This document shows, piece by piece, positions 1 to 11,071 of a DNA stretch of 64,000 bases. Within the stretch, counting starts at the first letter, position 1. Each line of letters starts with the position of its first letter. Origin of the DNA: Adiantum capillus-veneris. Its lineage: Eukaryota > Streptophyta > Polypodiopsida > Polypodiales > Pteridaceae. The position numbers were made by a program, and so were the translations under genes. The notes under the pieces were generated by a model. It did not search any database. It was not told where the DNA came from and saw nothing but the letters and a program-made list of their open reading frames with translations. The stretch spans positions 156,273,545-156,337,544 of the forward strand of contig CM043950.1 in NCBI GenBank assembly GCA_014529385.2, given 5' to 3'.

Positions 1-669
1 AATATTGTACATCTTATGTAGGAAAGGAGAAAGCCATGGTGATTTTGTTTATCAAAAGACAATGGGAGCAGCTGTATACTCCTTTACATGGAGCAGGGTT
101 CGTCTTAGATCTCAAGTATTAGGTGCACAATCAATATTCAAACAATGAAGTGATCAATGATTTTAAGAAAGTGTGTGCCCAACTATTAGGCAATGTGGAT
201 GGACAAGTGGCACGCACACAGAAGACGGACTATACTAGCAAAGAAAAAATATTTGAGGATCCTTGGCATATAGATGCTATCAAGACAATGAGTGCACCAA
301 TTTGGTGGAAGGAGTATGGTGGAGAAAAAGTGGAACTTCAACATGTGGTTGTGAGAGTATCGTCTGTTTCCACCTCAAGTGGTAGCTATATGAAAGAAAT
401 TGGTCTTCATTTGCTTTCGTGTATACTAAAAAACAAATCGATTAATTCCTAAACAAATTGCAAACTTGGTGTATGTATTTTGTAACATGCGACTTATGCA
501 TAAGACATCAAAATTAGTCACAGTGCCATTAAAGAAAGATTCGGACACTTTCAAATACACGAAGAAATTGAAAATGAGCTTAACTCCGATGATGAAATGG
601 AATGGAATCCGGAAGACATTGATCCAAAATGTTCAAGTGTCGAACAAATCGATGACATGGTGCCTGTGA
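1..669 (+). pseudogene. hAT-family transposase C-terminal fragment
   Basis: This is the dimerisation end of a hAT DNA-transposon transposase, the region that in the family mediates transposase assembly. The reading frame runs from base 3. It has PLHGAGFVLDLKY near 82-119, then a TAG at 120-122, then MSAPIWWKEYGGEKVELQ at about 291-344. The last matches the family pattern of Met-Ser-Pro-x-x-Trp-Trp followed by Tyr-Gly. It is followed by a Ser-Ser-Gly segment. Near 385 the frame moves and reads RNWSSFAFVYTKK. A second shift near 440 gives QIANLVYVFCNMRLM (about 457-498), the usual hAT ending. The N-terminal BED finger and DDE core would lie left of the window. One stop and two frameshifts make it a relic. 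No terminal inverted repeat was found on the right. The family call is good; the subfamily is not resolved. Confidence 0.8.
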
Positions 670-689
670 TTGAGGGGACGGATGAGCTA

Positions 690-911
690 TAAAAATTGTA
701 CTATACTCACAATTAATTTTGCAGTGTGAAAGCTGTGTGGATTTTACCTTCATAACCTCTCTTTCTCTCTCTCTAGTTTGTACTATATTCACAATATATT
801 TTGTAATGCAAAAGCTGTGTGGAGGTTAGCTTCTCTCTCTCTCTCTCTCTTATTGTCTCTCTTTCTCTCCATCTTCTTTGTATCATTGTCAGAGAGAGGG
901 AGGGAGAGAGA
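690..911. repeat. Tandem ~100-bp duplication with CT/GA microsatellite
   Basis: Two similar blocks (about 690-770 and 776-850) each contain a TTGTACTATA-type start, an AAAGCTGTGTGGA segment and a CTCTCT run. The second run extends to about 880 and is followed by a GAGAGGGAGGGAGAGAG tract at 891-911, so CT-rich and GA-rich tracts face each other and could fold. Open frames crossing this stretch on the minus strand are low-complexity and not coding. Confidence 0.7.
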
Positions 912-1200
912 ATAAGACTTACACATTTGCAACAACATCCGACATGTTCATTTGTTCCAACAAATAGAGATTTACATATCAAAAAGGGGTTTTAGTTACA
1001 AATCTTGAGATTTAAGATACAAAAAGAGCTCATTATTGTTTGGGAGATTTAATTTAGATCATGGCCTAGCTCCCCTAGAAGATCAGATACGTAAAATTTT
1101 GAATTGCCGAATGAATCGCTTAGACCAGCATCTCCTATCTCTTCTTGGATTATAGGCCCATATCTTGCCTCATAGCATGCCAACTTTCTTTCTAGCTCTC

Positions 1201-1764
1201 CTATACGAGAGCACAGCATGGTTGGGTCTCTCCTTGACTCTCCAGATCTACGCCTTGGGTTGCGAGTTGCTCAATGACCGGTGTTTCCTCAGGAAAATAT
1301 GTGTAGCCCCTTTTGTGATGAGGGTCTTCTTGATTAGCTTCCCGGGCACGAATCTTTTCGATCGGGCATCCTTTGCCGATGCCTTCTATAGTGGGACGAT
1401 CATTCCAATCTACTTTGAGCCGCAATACATAATAACAATAGCATTGTTGCACAAAGTAAAATGCTACTTTATTATTATTGAGTGGTGATCTTTTTACTTG
1501 GATAAATCTTGAAAGTATATTTCTCGTGAGTACAATGTGTTGCAAATCTGAAACTTTTAAGGGAGAAGATGCCTTAGCATTTCCACTAACTCGAAACAAT
1601 GTATTGCGTAAAAAATGATTTGGGCATAGGTGCTTGTAGTTCAGTGGCTCTCCTTGAAGTTCTGATTCTTTCTCTTGGGATGCAGCCAAAGCCCTAAGAT
1701 CCCCTTGAGCCACCCGGATTTCTTCCTCTTTGTAAATTTGTTGTGCCAATGTGTGATTAAGCAA
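1201..1764 (-). CDS. Unrecognised 187-codon open frame
   Basis: This is an uninterrupted minus-strand frame that is longer than chance frames nearby. I do not recognise a family. The first ~50 residues are charged (many Glu, Gln and Arg). The end contains a Pro/Glu-rich segment around YFPEETPVIEQLATQG and finishes in CCALV. The surrounding DNA is decayed, with the hAT relic on the left and the kinase pseudogene on the right, and no promoter or splice signal is evident. It may be a retroelement gag fragment or a chance frame. Confidence 0.2.
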   Translation of the reverse strand: MLNHTLAQQIYKEEEIRVAQGDLRALAASQEKESELQGEPLNYKHLCPNHFLRNTLFRVSGNAKASSPLKVSDLQHIVLTRNILSRFIQVKRSPLNNNKVAFYFVQQCYCYYVLRLKVDWNDRPTIEGIGKGCPIEKIRAREANQEDPHHKRGYTYFPEETPVIEQLATQGVDLESQGETQPCCALV

Positions 1765-2206
1765 AGATCATCAGGTTGTTCTACATTCTAGTCGGGACCA
1801 ATATCTTCCACATTTGAGTTGCAAAACAATAAACTTTCATGAGAGAAGTCTATATGACTTATAAAAGAGAGATAGTTTAAAGTATTTTATAGATCTAAAT
1901 TGAAATACTTTGAGACCCTAACTTGAAGAACTTTAAAGACTTAACTGAAAATAAGTTTAAAGATCTAGTCTGGAATAACACCACACATTTCACACCATCA
2001 ATGGCAAAAAATATTGTTACTGGTTTAATCATCAACATGCCTCAAGTCAAAATCGGTTACAAAATGGTAGCCAACATTATGGGATCCATTCAAACAAAGG
2101 CTTAAATCCCATATTTTAGGCATATCTAAGCGTTTGGGGAATTTTCCACTAGCAAGATGTTTGTTTACATTTCACAAAAATTCATGCTTGGGAACCTCAA
2201 GGGGCT

Positions 2207-3388
2207 CTAGAATACACACAAATAAGCGCTTAAGAATATATGATAGACTATATATATATCAGATGCTTTGGTGAAAGGAGGATTGGTGTTGATATTTTCA
2301 TGGGTAGTCCATGGATAATCTCGATCAAATTGAGCTCTAGTTTGAGGGTTGAGATTCAGGAGCTTAGGAAATGTTTCCAAAGTGTTCAATGGTGTACTTT
2401 GTCCCTAGTCCGCGATCCCAGCATACACTCCTTGCTTGCAAAAATGTAGTAGAATATTTCTAGTGTGTAGGTCGTTGTGACTATGCACAAATTTCATGGT
2501 CTGCAAAAGAGCATTGCAGATCGGCAAAATGTTATCTATGAACTATTGTACAATTCTAGATTTGTGTTGAAACTCTCTTATTGTAGGCTTGCTTTCATCA
2601 TGATGACCTGCTTGAATCCACTACTCAAGGTGACCTCCATTCCAATGCTTGAAGATCAACATGGGCCTTTTTCTACAACAAACAAGAGCACGTGGCAATA
2701 TCATGCCACGATGCTGGATAGTAGTAGTTGTTTCTTCCTCTAGCAATGTTTGTAAAGTCAGCTTGCTTTCTATCTAGTGCTTGTAGATCTTTGCTGCATA
2801 GAAAGAATCTTTGAAGAGGGGATGGGTCACTGAAACTTGTTTCACATTTGCAAAACTTCCTTCACCTAGCTGGGGTGCTTGCAAGTGAAAGATAGAATGG
2901 TCTCCAAGTAAGTGTAGGATAGGAGGACATGTAGTATCATCCACGCATACAACTGAGGACTCAACACCTAAAGGAGGAGGCACATCTTCTTCTGTCCTAG
3001 GACTTTTAGAAGAGCCTTCGGCCCTATCCTTGCTCTTCAATTATGAATGTAGCTATGACACAAGCTGCATTCTCTCTCTGGTTCCAGGTTTGGCTTTTAT
3101 TTTTGGATGAACCATACTATCAAAGCTTCTAGTGACTTGTCCCAATATTTGCTTTACTGTGTTGTGCATAACTCCATCAATGTGTAGAGCTAGGTCAAAT
3201 AAAACAAGGAATGCACTGCACAACTTTAGTCAACACTGCTCCATAGGTTCAATCACAAAATCATCAAAATTTTCCTAAAGTGGATCAAATGCCCGATGCA
3301 AATGATTGTCTGACGCTCCATAGAGATATAAAATAAGAGCATCACAAATGATTTTGCGATGTTGACGCGATAACGTTGTCTCTACCAT
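2207..3388 (-). pseudogene. Protein-kinase-like pseudogene, about 393 codons in one frame
   Basis: This would encode a Ser/Thr or Tyr-type protein kinase domain. Reading leftward from an ATG at 3386-3388, one frame stays in register to the TAG at 2207-2209, broken only by nonsense codons (among them TAG at 2774-2776 just after AAKIYKH). The nucleotide-binding loop GEGSFANVKQV and the subdomain II lysine in FYAAKIYK lie at about 2776-2870. The catalytic loop reads HSHNDLHTRNILLH (about 2425-2470), so the HRD arginine is replaced by Asn. The DFG position reads Ala-Asp-stop-Gly. The subdomain VIII-IX region ends with PPFTKASDIY near 2255, after which the C-lobe is lost. About 110 residues precede the glycine loop and are not recognisable. 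With no frameshift in ~1.2 kb, this could be a processed copy or a gene decayed mostly by C-to-T changes. The exact kinase family is unknown. Confidence 0.72.
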
Positions 3389-3579
3389 GACTGAAGCCTA
3401 AAAATCCATGAAGCAAATAAAATTAAGGTAGATCTAAAATATATATAACTTTAACTTATATGATTGCAAATAGAAGAATATAAATGCATTTGATGAATTA
3501 AAATACTTATTTACAATTCTAAAATTACAATAGTCCTCTTTGCAAAGCAATTCAATGACAACAACTATATGATATGCTA

Positions 3580-4640
3580 CCTCTTTTTGCAGTGCAACGC
3601 AATGGTCAACAACAACCAGCAAAACGAAAGATCTTAAAATACATAACCCCTCCCTACAGTGCGATGCGGTGGTCAGCAACAGCCAAAGACGAAGAATCTT
3701 TAAAACCAATCTCCCTACAGTGCAATGTGGTAGTCAGCACGAGCCAGGAATAAAGGATTTAAAATACCCAACCCTCCTTATAGTGCAATGCAGTGGTAAA
3801 AAATAGCCAAGGATGGGGAATCTATTAAAACCAATCAACCTACAGTGCAACACAGTGGTCAACAACAACCAGGAACAAAGGATTTAAAATACCTAACCCC
3901 TCTCTGCAATGCAAGACAGTGGTCAACAACAATCAGACGGGGAATTTATTAAATCCAATCAACCTGTAGTGTGACACAGTGGTTAGCAACAACCAAGAAC
4001 AAAGGATTTAAAATACCTAAACCCTCCCTACAATGAGACATGGTGTTCTGCAATAGCCAGAGATGGGGAAGTTATAAAATCCAATCAAACTCTAGAATGC
4101 AACGTGGTGGTCAACAATAGCCAGGCGAAGGATTTAAAGTACCTAACCTCTCCCTACACTGCGATGTGCTGGTCACCAATAGCCAGAGACGGGAAATCTA
4201 TTAAATCCAATCTTCCTATAGTGCAATGCGATGGTCAACAACAACCAAGAACAAAGGATTTAAAATTACTAACCCCTTCATGGAGTGCAACATGGTGGTC
4301 AGCAACAACCAAATACAAGAAATATATTAAACCCAATCTTCTTGCAGTGCAACGTGGTGGTTTGTAACAACAAAAATCAAAGGATGTAAGATAGCTAATA
4401 ACCCCTCCTTGCAGTGTGATGTGGTGGTCAACATAAACGAGAGACGGGGAATCTAATCACACATCCTAAGCTACTCCCTCCAGTGCAACATGAAGGTCAG
4501 CAACAACCAAGGATGAAGCATCTAAAGTCTAAACCCCCCTTGGAGTGTGTCATGAGGATCAACACAGCCAAGGACGGGTGTCTAAACTCTCTCTCTCTCT
4601 TTGCAGTGTGACACGGGGGTCAACATAGACAAAGAGGGCC
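3580..4640. repeat. Tandem array, ~125-bp dimeric unit
   Basis: A block containing AAAGGATTTAAAATAC recurs near 3752, 3877, 4002, 4128, 4253 and 4376, giving a period close to 125 bp. Each unit holds two related halves built on AGTGCAA..GTGGTCAACAACA(A/G)CCA, one followed by AAAGGATTTAAAATACCTAACCCC and the other by GGGGAATCTATTAAATCCAATC. The halves are therefore an older ~62-bp duplication. Copies are diverged, and the last ones (4440-4640) are degenerate. The short open frames here are by-products of the repeat. Confidence 0.8.
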
Positions 4641-4738
4641 CTAACTTGCAAATGAACACTGAGGTCTAATCAATGCTCCACAACAATAGTTCTAGCAAAT
4701 ACAAATTTGGAGAAAAAAACAAAAAAAATAAGTATAAG

Positions 4739-5249
4739 TGTAGAATGCGAGGATAATCCTAGCAGGCGAGAACTGTCCCTTAGAAGGCCGAACAGTGGAT
4801 CAGTCATGCCATCAGTAATTATCGTAGATAGTGATTGCGGTAACTCTTGGGAGCTATAAATAGGATCCGTTACATTGTAATTTTTAGCTTCTTAGTGTTT
4901 AGAGATTCCTTGCTTAGTTGCTTGTATTTTGGCTTTAGCTCTCTGAGCATTCTCGGGTTATGAGTTCTTCACCTCTAGTCTCACTCTATAATCATTTCTT
5001 CTATAATCATTTGAGCTTAAACCCATTATACATTGTACTGGTTGTCCTTGAGCTATTAATCTGAATCTGCAAATACTCTTTCCAGTCTTCCAGTATGTCT
5101 CTCATTTCAATATAATCTCCCAGTTCAGTTATCTATTTCAGTCCAGTCAGTTCTCTATCCTAGTCTCACTAACTGAACTAACAACATAACAAGTAGGTTT
5201 AAATTCTAGCACTAGAATTAGCTGTCTGAAGAGATCAGATCCAATTCCA
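4739..5249 (+). repeat. 5' LTR of element A
   Basis: 511 bp, starting TGTAGAATGCGAGGA and ending CCAATTCCA. It aligns along its length with the 3' LTR at 14498-15020. A TATA box (TATAAATA, 4855-4862) marks the U3 core promoter. The next bases, TTTTGGCGATCACG from 5250, contain TGG at the position expected for a tRNA primer site. I cannot assign the tRNA. Confidence 0.9.
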
Positions 5250-5277
5250 TTTTGGCGATCACGATGGTTGGAGTTGT

Positions 5278-6994
5278 TTGCTTCACGAACGAGAAAACTC
5301 TTATCTCCCAATACTTATGGTTCCTAAAGCCAGTCGTGGTCGTAAACCATCAACCCGGTTAGGCAATGATTCCAACGGCTTTGACCCTATTCTTGAGGAA
5401 TCAGAAAGAGAGTCTGATCCTAAGAAGGACCCACTGACTGAGATTGAGGCTCAGGAGGAGCACATTCATGCTAATGAGGCCAGGGACTCTTAGCACTTCA
5501 GTCATTCCCAGAGGAGAAGAGCTGAGCGGGAAGAACGCAAGACTAGGAGTTCTCAATCCACACATATGGATATTGGGGCCAAGGGCAACAAGGGTAGTCA
5601 TCACAATTTTAGCAGAAAATCCAAAGAAGAGATAAAAACTGATACTGAAGAAGAAATTTACTGGGATGCTGATACAGACCACTACAAGAAGTCTTCAAGA
5701 TGGAGCCAGGATCCCAAGGTCAGAAGAAGCAAAGACAATGTTGACCGGCATGATTATACCTCTTCATTGAAAATCTCTTTCCCAGTGTTCAAAGGAGGGA
5801 AGAAAGATGATCCAAATGTTCATATCCAAGCTTATGAACAATATGTTGGGTTGAAGAATATTGATGAAGATGACTGGGGAGAATATTTTCCTCAGACACT
5901 GAAAGATGCAGCAAGGAAATGGTACTACCATTACCCAGCTTGCCAACTTAGATCATACAATAAATTTTTCAAGGCTTTCAGACATGAATATTCAGACAAC
6001 ATGGCTGATGAGGACATCCTCTGCAAGCTAGATAAGATAAAGTAAGGGAAATTATCATTTAGATATTATGTTGAGAAAATCAAGGAGTTAACCAGGCAGT
6101 TGCAGGAGCCACCATCAAAAAATAGGTTACGAGCATGGTTTTTAAATGGGTTCTGTAGTAAGAAGATCAGAGAATAGGAGCTGTCTGCACCAACAAAGAA
6201 ATTTAATGATTTGGTGCAACAAGCTCATAAGCTTGAACATTAGGCTAAGAAGGAGAGAAGTCACAAGAAATGGAGGTCGAGCAACAACTGTTCTTCCATT
6301 GAGAATTCTGATTCTAGTGAAACCTCTAGTACGTCTAAAAGCATCTCAGATGAAAAGAGCAAAGACAAGGCCAAGAAGGGGTCTTGGTCCAGAAAGATCG
6401 ATGAAATGGCCCGACAGATTGCTGAAATTAGCCAGACCAGACAATCGGTTAGGAGAATGGAAACCTGGTGTTCAAGGTACAAATCTAAAGATCATGTTTC
6501 CAATGAGTGTCCACAATGTACCTATTGCAAAGCATATGGTCATTTATGGAACAATTGTGGCATTTGCATTCATCACTTCAAGAAGGGAAAGAATTTTTCT
6601 GTGTGGCATTTACCAATGTTGAACCAGCTAGAGTGGAGACAACCAATGTACCCCAAGAGGAAAAATCAGGTACTAGTGGTACTGGTACTAGGAGTGGCAG
6701 GTACCAGGTAGGTACTGGCCAGGGCCGGGGTTGTGGTAACTTTGAAAATCGAAGCCTTAACTATTATACTTGTCACAAGTATGGGCATTTTGCAGCTCAG
6801 TGTCCAAAAGCACCTAGCACTACGACCACTGAGGCAAAAGTCCCAGAGCCAATTCCAATACGAGTAGTTACACGCAGTACAGGGGTAGTCATTGAGGATA
6901 TCCGAGATGAACCGACAAAACCAATTAGTTCTGAAAGTAGAAAATGGGCTCAACAGAGAGGTATGGAAGGAAAATGGAAAAGAGAAGGTAGTTG
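5278..6994 (+). pseudogene. gag of element A, with stops and a frameshift
   Basis: Gag forms the particle and binds element RNA. The frame starts near 5278. One frame carries through to about 6590 despite stops at 5491-5493, 6043-6045, about 6176 and 6241. The conserved capsid-like part lies at about 5770-6040, with PVFKGGKKDDPNVHIQAYE and later ARKWYYHY and FKAFRHEYSDNM. A zinc knuckle CTYCKAYGHLWNNC (Cys-x2-Cys-x4-His-x4-Cys) is at 6517-6558. Near 6595 the frame shifts by one and continues through a Gly/Thr/Ser-rich stretch. A second knuckle there has lost its first cysteine (YYTCHKYGHFAAQC, about 6762-6803). The frame ends at 6993. It is non-functional as it stands. Confidence 0.82.
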
Positions 6995-6995
6995 A

Positions 6996-8090
6996 TGAAT
7001 GGCAAGAGCAAAGAGAAATGGCGGCTAAGATCACAGAAGATCTAGCCAAGAAGCTACTAAAGAAGCCAAAAAGTTCTAATGCTTGGGTCATTTAGAAGAT
7101 ACCAGCCCAGTCTTCTGAGAAAACACAACCAAATCAGTTAGGGTTTGGGCTTCCTGAGACTATGCTAACTGCAGTTCAGGGACTGGTGGCGGAACTAAGG
7201 AACGTTAAATCAAATATATTTGCAATACGAAACACTGAAGGAGGCATAGTATGTACCAGAATAGAGGAGTGAAACTGTATAGATAGTTTCATTTCTTCAA
7301 GCTCTGATAATAACTTTGATTAAGAGCAAGAAGAAATTCATGTTAAGATCTATGAAAGAATTTAGAAATTGATAGTTGAACTAGATGACATCAAAAAAAC
7401 TTTTCCTGAAGCAGCAAAATTCATCAGACAGCAAAGGAAGGCTGAAGCGGAAGCCAGAGTAGTTGAGTTAGTAGCTATCAGAGATGATGAAGTGCCGGTG
7501 ATCCAGGTAGACTACAAGGTTAGGAAACATCGAGAGCCACTATCTGGTGTCATACTGGATGGAGGGGCAGGAGTAAACATCTTGGGGACACACCTTGAGC
7601 AAAGAATGGGTATCACAAACCTGAAACCAACACCCTTTAAAGTTCGAATGTCCGATCATCAAGTTGTGCAGTCAACTAGGATGACAGAGAGTATGCAGAT
7701 AAGGTTGAGAAAAGAAAAGTTCAAGACCAATCTCTTGGTACTAGATCTGCAAGGTGCATATGGGATGCTACTGGGGCACCCATGGTTGCAAACGGCACAG
7801 GATGTTCACGACTATGCTAATCAGACTCTAACAATACAGGGCACTTGTGGAAGAATTCAAATCCAGACAAACAACACTAGAAGCTGGAGAAAGGCATTGC
7901 GACTAGAAGAGCTTTGCCAGAATTATGGGGTAAAGAAGATTGAGAGGATGTTGGCAGCAATGAATATTTTTCCATTGGTTGAGATAGACTTCAAGAAATA
8001 TTATTTGACAAAGATTAGGCTCAAAAGCAAAGGAAACAATTTCCAGGTCAATTCAATAAACAAAATTTTGGAGAACGACCAGTTCAGCTA
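6996..8090 (+). pseudogene. Aspartic protease region of element A
   Basis: This is the retropepsin domain that would cut the polyprotein. It lies in a 240-codon open stretch at 7369-8088, preceded by a stop-broken stretch with a Lys/Glu-rich segment. The catalytic Asp motif reads GVILDGGAGVNILG (about 7546-7587), with DGG in place of the common DTG/DSG; Asp-Gly-Gly is also seen in plant Ty3 proteases. The flap/hydrophobic core region reads LLVLDLQGAYGMLLGHPWL (about 7732-7788), a typical Ty3 protease C-terminus. After 8090 there are about 180 bases with stops before the RT linker. Confidence 0.75.
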
Positions 8091-8276
8091 AATGGAAGGC
8101 TAGAGAAACCAGTCGACTCTAAAGAAGAATTTTTAGATTCTAGTCCACCAGTGGCCTCTAAACAAGCACACTCTGAGGAAGTTACTAAAACTTAGAATGA
8201 CAGTTTAGAACTAAGGGATCCAACCTAGGATTATGCTGAGGAGTCAACCAAAAGGAATGGAGGTGGGCCTAATTGG

Positions 8277-8897
8277 TTGCTTCCAGATGATCAGGAAATC
8301 AAAGAATGGAACCTGGGTTCTGAGAAAAATCCTAGGTTGACCAAAGGAAACAAGCATCTAGAGCCAAGAATGAAAGAAAAAGCCCAAGACATGTTCCAGA
8401 AGTACAAAGACGTATTTGCATGGGAACATACTGATCTAAAAGGGGTAGATCCAGAGGTCTCTCAACATAGAATATCTCTGAAACCGGATGCTAGACCAGT
8501 GCAACTGCAACGGTATAGAATGATCGAATCCATATTACGCTAAGAAGGTCAAAGAAGAGATCAATAACCTTCTGAAGGCTGGATTTATCACTAATGTTGC
8601 TAGTAGTGACTGTTTATTTCCTATTGTGGTAGTGCCCAAGAAAAATGAAAAGCTCAGAGTTTGTGTGCAGGATTATGAAAAGCTAAATGCTCAGACCATC
8701 AAGGATCCTTTTCCATCACCTTTTACGGACATGCTTCTTGATGAGATTGCAAGCCACGAGATGTATAGATTTATGGATGGCTATTGTGGTTATGATCAGC
8801 TACAGATTGCTCCTGAGGACCGGAGTAAAACTAATTTTATTACTAAATGGGGAGCATTCATGTATCTAGTTATGCCGTTTGGTCTTTGCAATGCTCC
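8277..8897 (+). pseudogene. Truncated reverse transcriptase of element A
   Basis: This is the N-terminal half of a Ty3-type reverse transcriptase. The frame contains KYKDVFAWEHTDLKGVDP (about 8401-8454), the usual linker into RT. Near 8520 it is interrupted by a short frameshift. It resumes with VVVPKKNEKLRVCVQDYEKL (8623-8682), FMDGYCGYDQLQIAPEDRSK (8770-8829) and YLVMPFGLCNAP (about 8863-8897). Homology stops abruptly after CNAP, before the YxDD catalytic box. The following residues (ILETNNVELSSDEE) belong to something else. This is a deletion or recombination join, so the element cannot make its own polymerase. Confidence 0.82.
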
Positions 8898-9379
8898 CAT
8901 TCTGGAGACTAACAATGTTGAGCTCTCTTCAGATGAAGAGGCTCCGGGTAATCAGCTAGCTTTAACTAGGCAAAAGAGGAAGGCTACACAGGTGGTGGGC
9001 AGTAGTTAAAAGAAATCGAATGCTACATTGGCCAAAAGTAGTGCTCTCTTAAAGCAACTAGAAATTCAGGTTACGTCTTTGCCTACTACAAAACTTTTAG
9101 CAGGCCAGACTTCAGCCACACCTGAAGAAAAGACTCCAGCATGGACCATTGTTGGGACCAGACAGCAAGAAAAGCAGATTCCAGTAGACACCATTACTGG
9201 AAAGGACCAGCAAGAAAGGTCCAGTGCTGAACATCTGGCAGTTTATACTAACAAGGGAAAGGGTCCATAACTTGTTAGTCCAGCCAACAAAATTTTTTGT
9301 TCCTTTCAAATGAATTGGCTTTATCCTTAGCCAAAAAGCACAGACTGCAGCAATTATAGAATCACCCTCTCAAAGGACG
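8898..9379 (+). pseudogene. Ser/Thr/Gln-rich coding-like segment downstream of the RT break
   Basis: The frame continues across the RT junction to a TAA at 9007-9009, and an adjoining 80-codon frame occupies 9028-9270. Composition is rich in Ser, Thr, Gln and Lys (for example ALTRQKRKATQVVGSS and QQEKQIPVDTITGKDQQE). No domain is recognised. It may be the start of an additional ORF of the kind some plant Ty3 elements carry 3' of pol. The foldback element interrupts it at 9380. Confidence 0.4.
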
Positions 9380-10604
9380 CATTAGAAAATTTCGTAGGTC
9401 ATTTGGAGGGCCTTGTAAGAAATTGTATTTCTCTCTCTAGAAACTTTTTATAAAATGCACTTGCACCTTGTGAGTACGTCCAAAAGGACAACTAGACACT
9501 CTAAAAAGTAGATTTATATTCCCAATCGTCCTTGAAAACGGTCACTTTTTTATTTAATGCGAGCGTCTTTTTCAGGAGGCAGGTGCGACGCATTCAATGC
9601 AGCTTATGTCATCACTAAAAGTTGAAAAGTCACAAACTGTCAAATAGTGATAGATTTTGAGGCTTTTGACACCACCAATGCGTCCGGAACGCCAAAATAC
9701 CCTAAAAACGAATGTCTACTTGCCTCATTCCGACAACTGGAGAGGCAAAAAATGTCAAAAAACCCCAAAAAATGGGCTTTTTACTAAAGGCGCGCGAGGA
9801 GGCATTTCTAAATGCTAGAATGCCCCTCTGCGCGCCGTTAGTACAAAGCTCCTTTTAGTGATTTTTGGACACTTATCTTTCCAGAAAGCCCCTTTTTAGA
9901 GGTTTTTGGACATTTTCCTCTCAAAAAGCTCCCTAAAAAGAGAAAAAATGGGTTTTTTACTAACGGCGCGCGAGGAGGCATTCCAAAATTCTAGAATGCC
10001 CCTCTGCGCGTCGTTAGTACAAAGCTCCTTTTAGTGATTTTTGGACACTTATCTTTCCAGAAAACCCCTTTTTAGAGGTTTCTGGACATTTTTCTCTCAA
10101 AAAGCTCCCTAAAAAGAGGAAAAAGGGGCTTTTTACTAACGGCGCGCGAGGAGGCATTACAAAATTTTGGAATGGCCCCTCGCGCGCCGTTAGTAAAATG
10201 TTTCTTTAGGGCTTTTGGACATTTTTTTGCCTCTTTGGATGTCTGAGCGAGGCAATTGGACATTCATTTCTATGAGATATGTGCGTTCCGAACGCATTGA
10301 CAATATCAAAAGTTTCAAAATCTTCCACCACTTGATAGTTTTGTGACTTTTTGAGTTCTAGTGATGACGTAGCCCATATCAAATGCACCGCATCTACCTT
10401 CTGAAAAAGGTGCTCGCATTAAATGAAAGAGAGTGCTCGTCTTCAAGGACCACTAGATTATTAAATGAGGAGAGGGACACCTTTTATATTTTTGTTAATA
10501 TCAATCTATTTTTCTACGTAACGTAGGCTCTTCTCTCATTGGAGGAGCTTATTTTCCTCTCTCTTCCAAAAGGCCCTCCAAAAGACCTCCGAAATCTCCT
10601 AATG
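9380..10604. mobile_element. Foldback element with long imperfect TIRs and internal GC-rich hairpins
   Basis: The two ends are inverted copies over about 350-400 bp. The left arm starts CATTAGAAAATTTCGTAGG. The right arm, read in reverse complement, starts CATTAGGAGATTTCGGAGG. Further in, GTCATCACTA..AAAAGTCACAAA and CAATGCGTYCGGAACGC pair between about 9607-9693 and 10285-10370. The centre holds three direct repeats of ~175 bp (starting about 9784, 9959 and 10135), each with its own hairpin. No transposase frame is present, so this is non-autonomous. The long arms recall MULE-type or foldback elements, but no clear 9-bp target duplication was found. It sits inside element A. Confidence 0.8.
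9784..10195. repeat. Three ~175-bp direct repeats, each with a GC-rich palindrome
   Basis: Each copy has an inverted repeat of about 24 bp. ACTAACGGCGCGCGAGGAGG is answered by CCTCTGCGCGCCGTTAGT across a ~20-bp AT-rich loop, at 9784-9843, 9959-10018 and 10135-10195. Between them stand AAAGCTCCTTTTAGTGATTT and the reverse-leaning AAAAGCTCCCTAAAAAG. CpG-dense arms in an AT-rich neighbourhood are striking. Confidence 0.85.
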
Positions 10605-11066
10605 ACTAGTTCTTCAAAAACCTGACTTCACAACATTACCATACATGGCTCCTTTTATGGTTTATGAGCCAATTCCCTCTAACCAAGCAACGGTAGTAGA
10701 TGGTTGCTTAGTGCTAATCCAATCATCATGGAACACAATTGTCAATGCTTTGGGACAAATGATGGATGTCTCAACTTCTACTGATGAAGTGTCTAAGCTA
10801 AAAGAAGAACTGGGAAACAGCCAGCAGGCAGCAAGTTCAGAAATTGAAGCAGGATATAGGGGCACAATCTTTGAGGCATAGTATTACTAAAAACCAATCA
10901 TCCCGAACAATTAAGGCACTAGAGGCAAAGCTGTGAAGCTTGAAGCAGAGAATAGGCAGTTACCTGAAGACAAGGCAGAGGCTGTGAGAAATGCTGACAG
11001 ATCTAATACTATGCTGAGAATGAAGAGGGTCGATTTCAACGCGTTGCTGACTAACCACACTGCATT
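10605..11066 (+). pseudogene. Coiled-coil-like ORF remnant of element A
   Basis: After the foldback element a 78-codon frame (10645-10881) runs from MAPFMVYEPIPSNQ. It ends with a heptad-like stretch DEVSKLKEELGNSQQAASSE. Further decayed codons (KLEAENRQLPEDKAEAVRNA, about 10938-10997) keep the same character, suggesting a long coiled coil. The function is unknown. The solo LTR at 11072 interrupts it, and the coding character resumes beyond 12642. Confidence 0.4.
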
Positions 11067-11071
11067 GAAAG

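Noticed and set aside
1165-1488. 107-codon plus-strand frame opposite the 187-codon minus frame
   Set aside because: Hydrophobic composition from the complement of the minus frame, and no motif; at most one of the two can be coding.
9370-10613. A 9-bp target duplication that would place the foldback element in the MULE superfamily
   Set aside because: Flanks CAAAGGACG and ACTAGTTCT do not match, and shifting the end by a few bases gives no match either, so the superfamily was left open.
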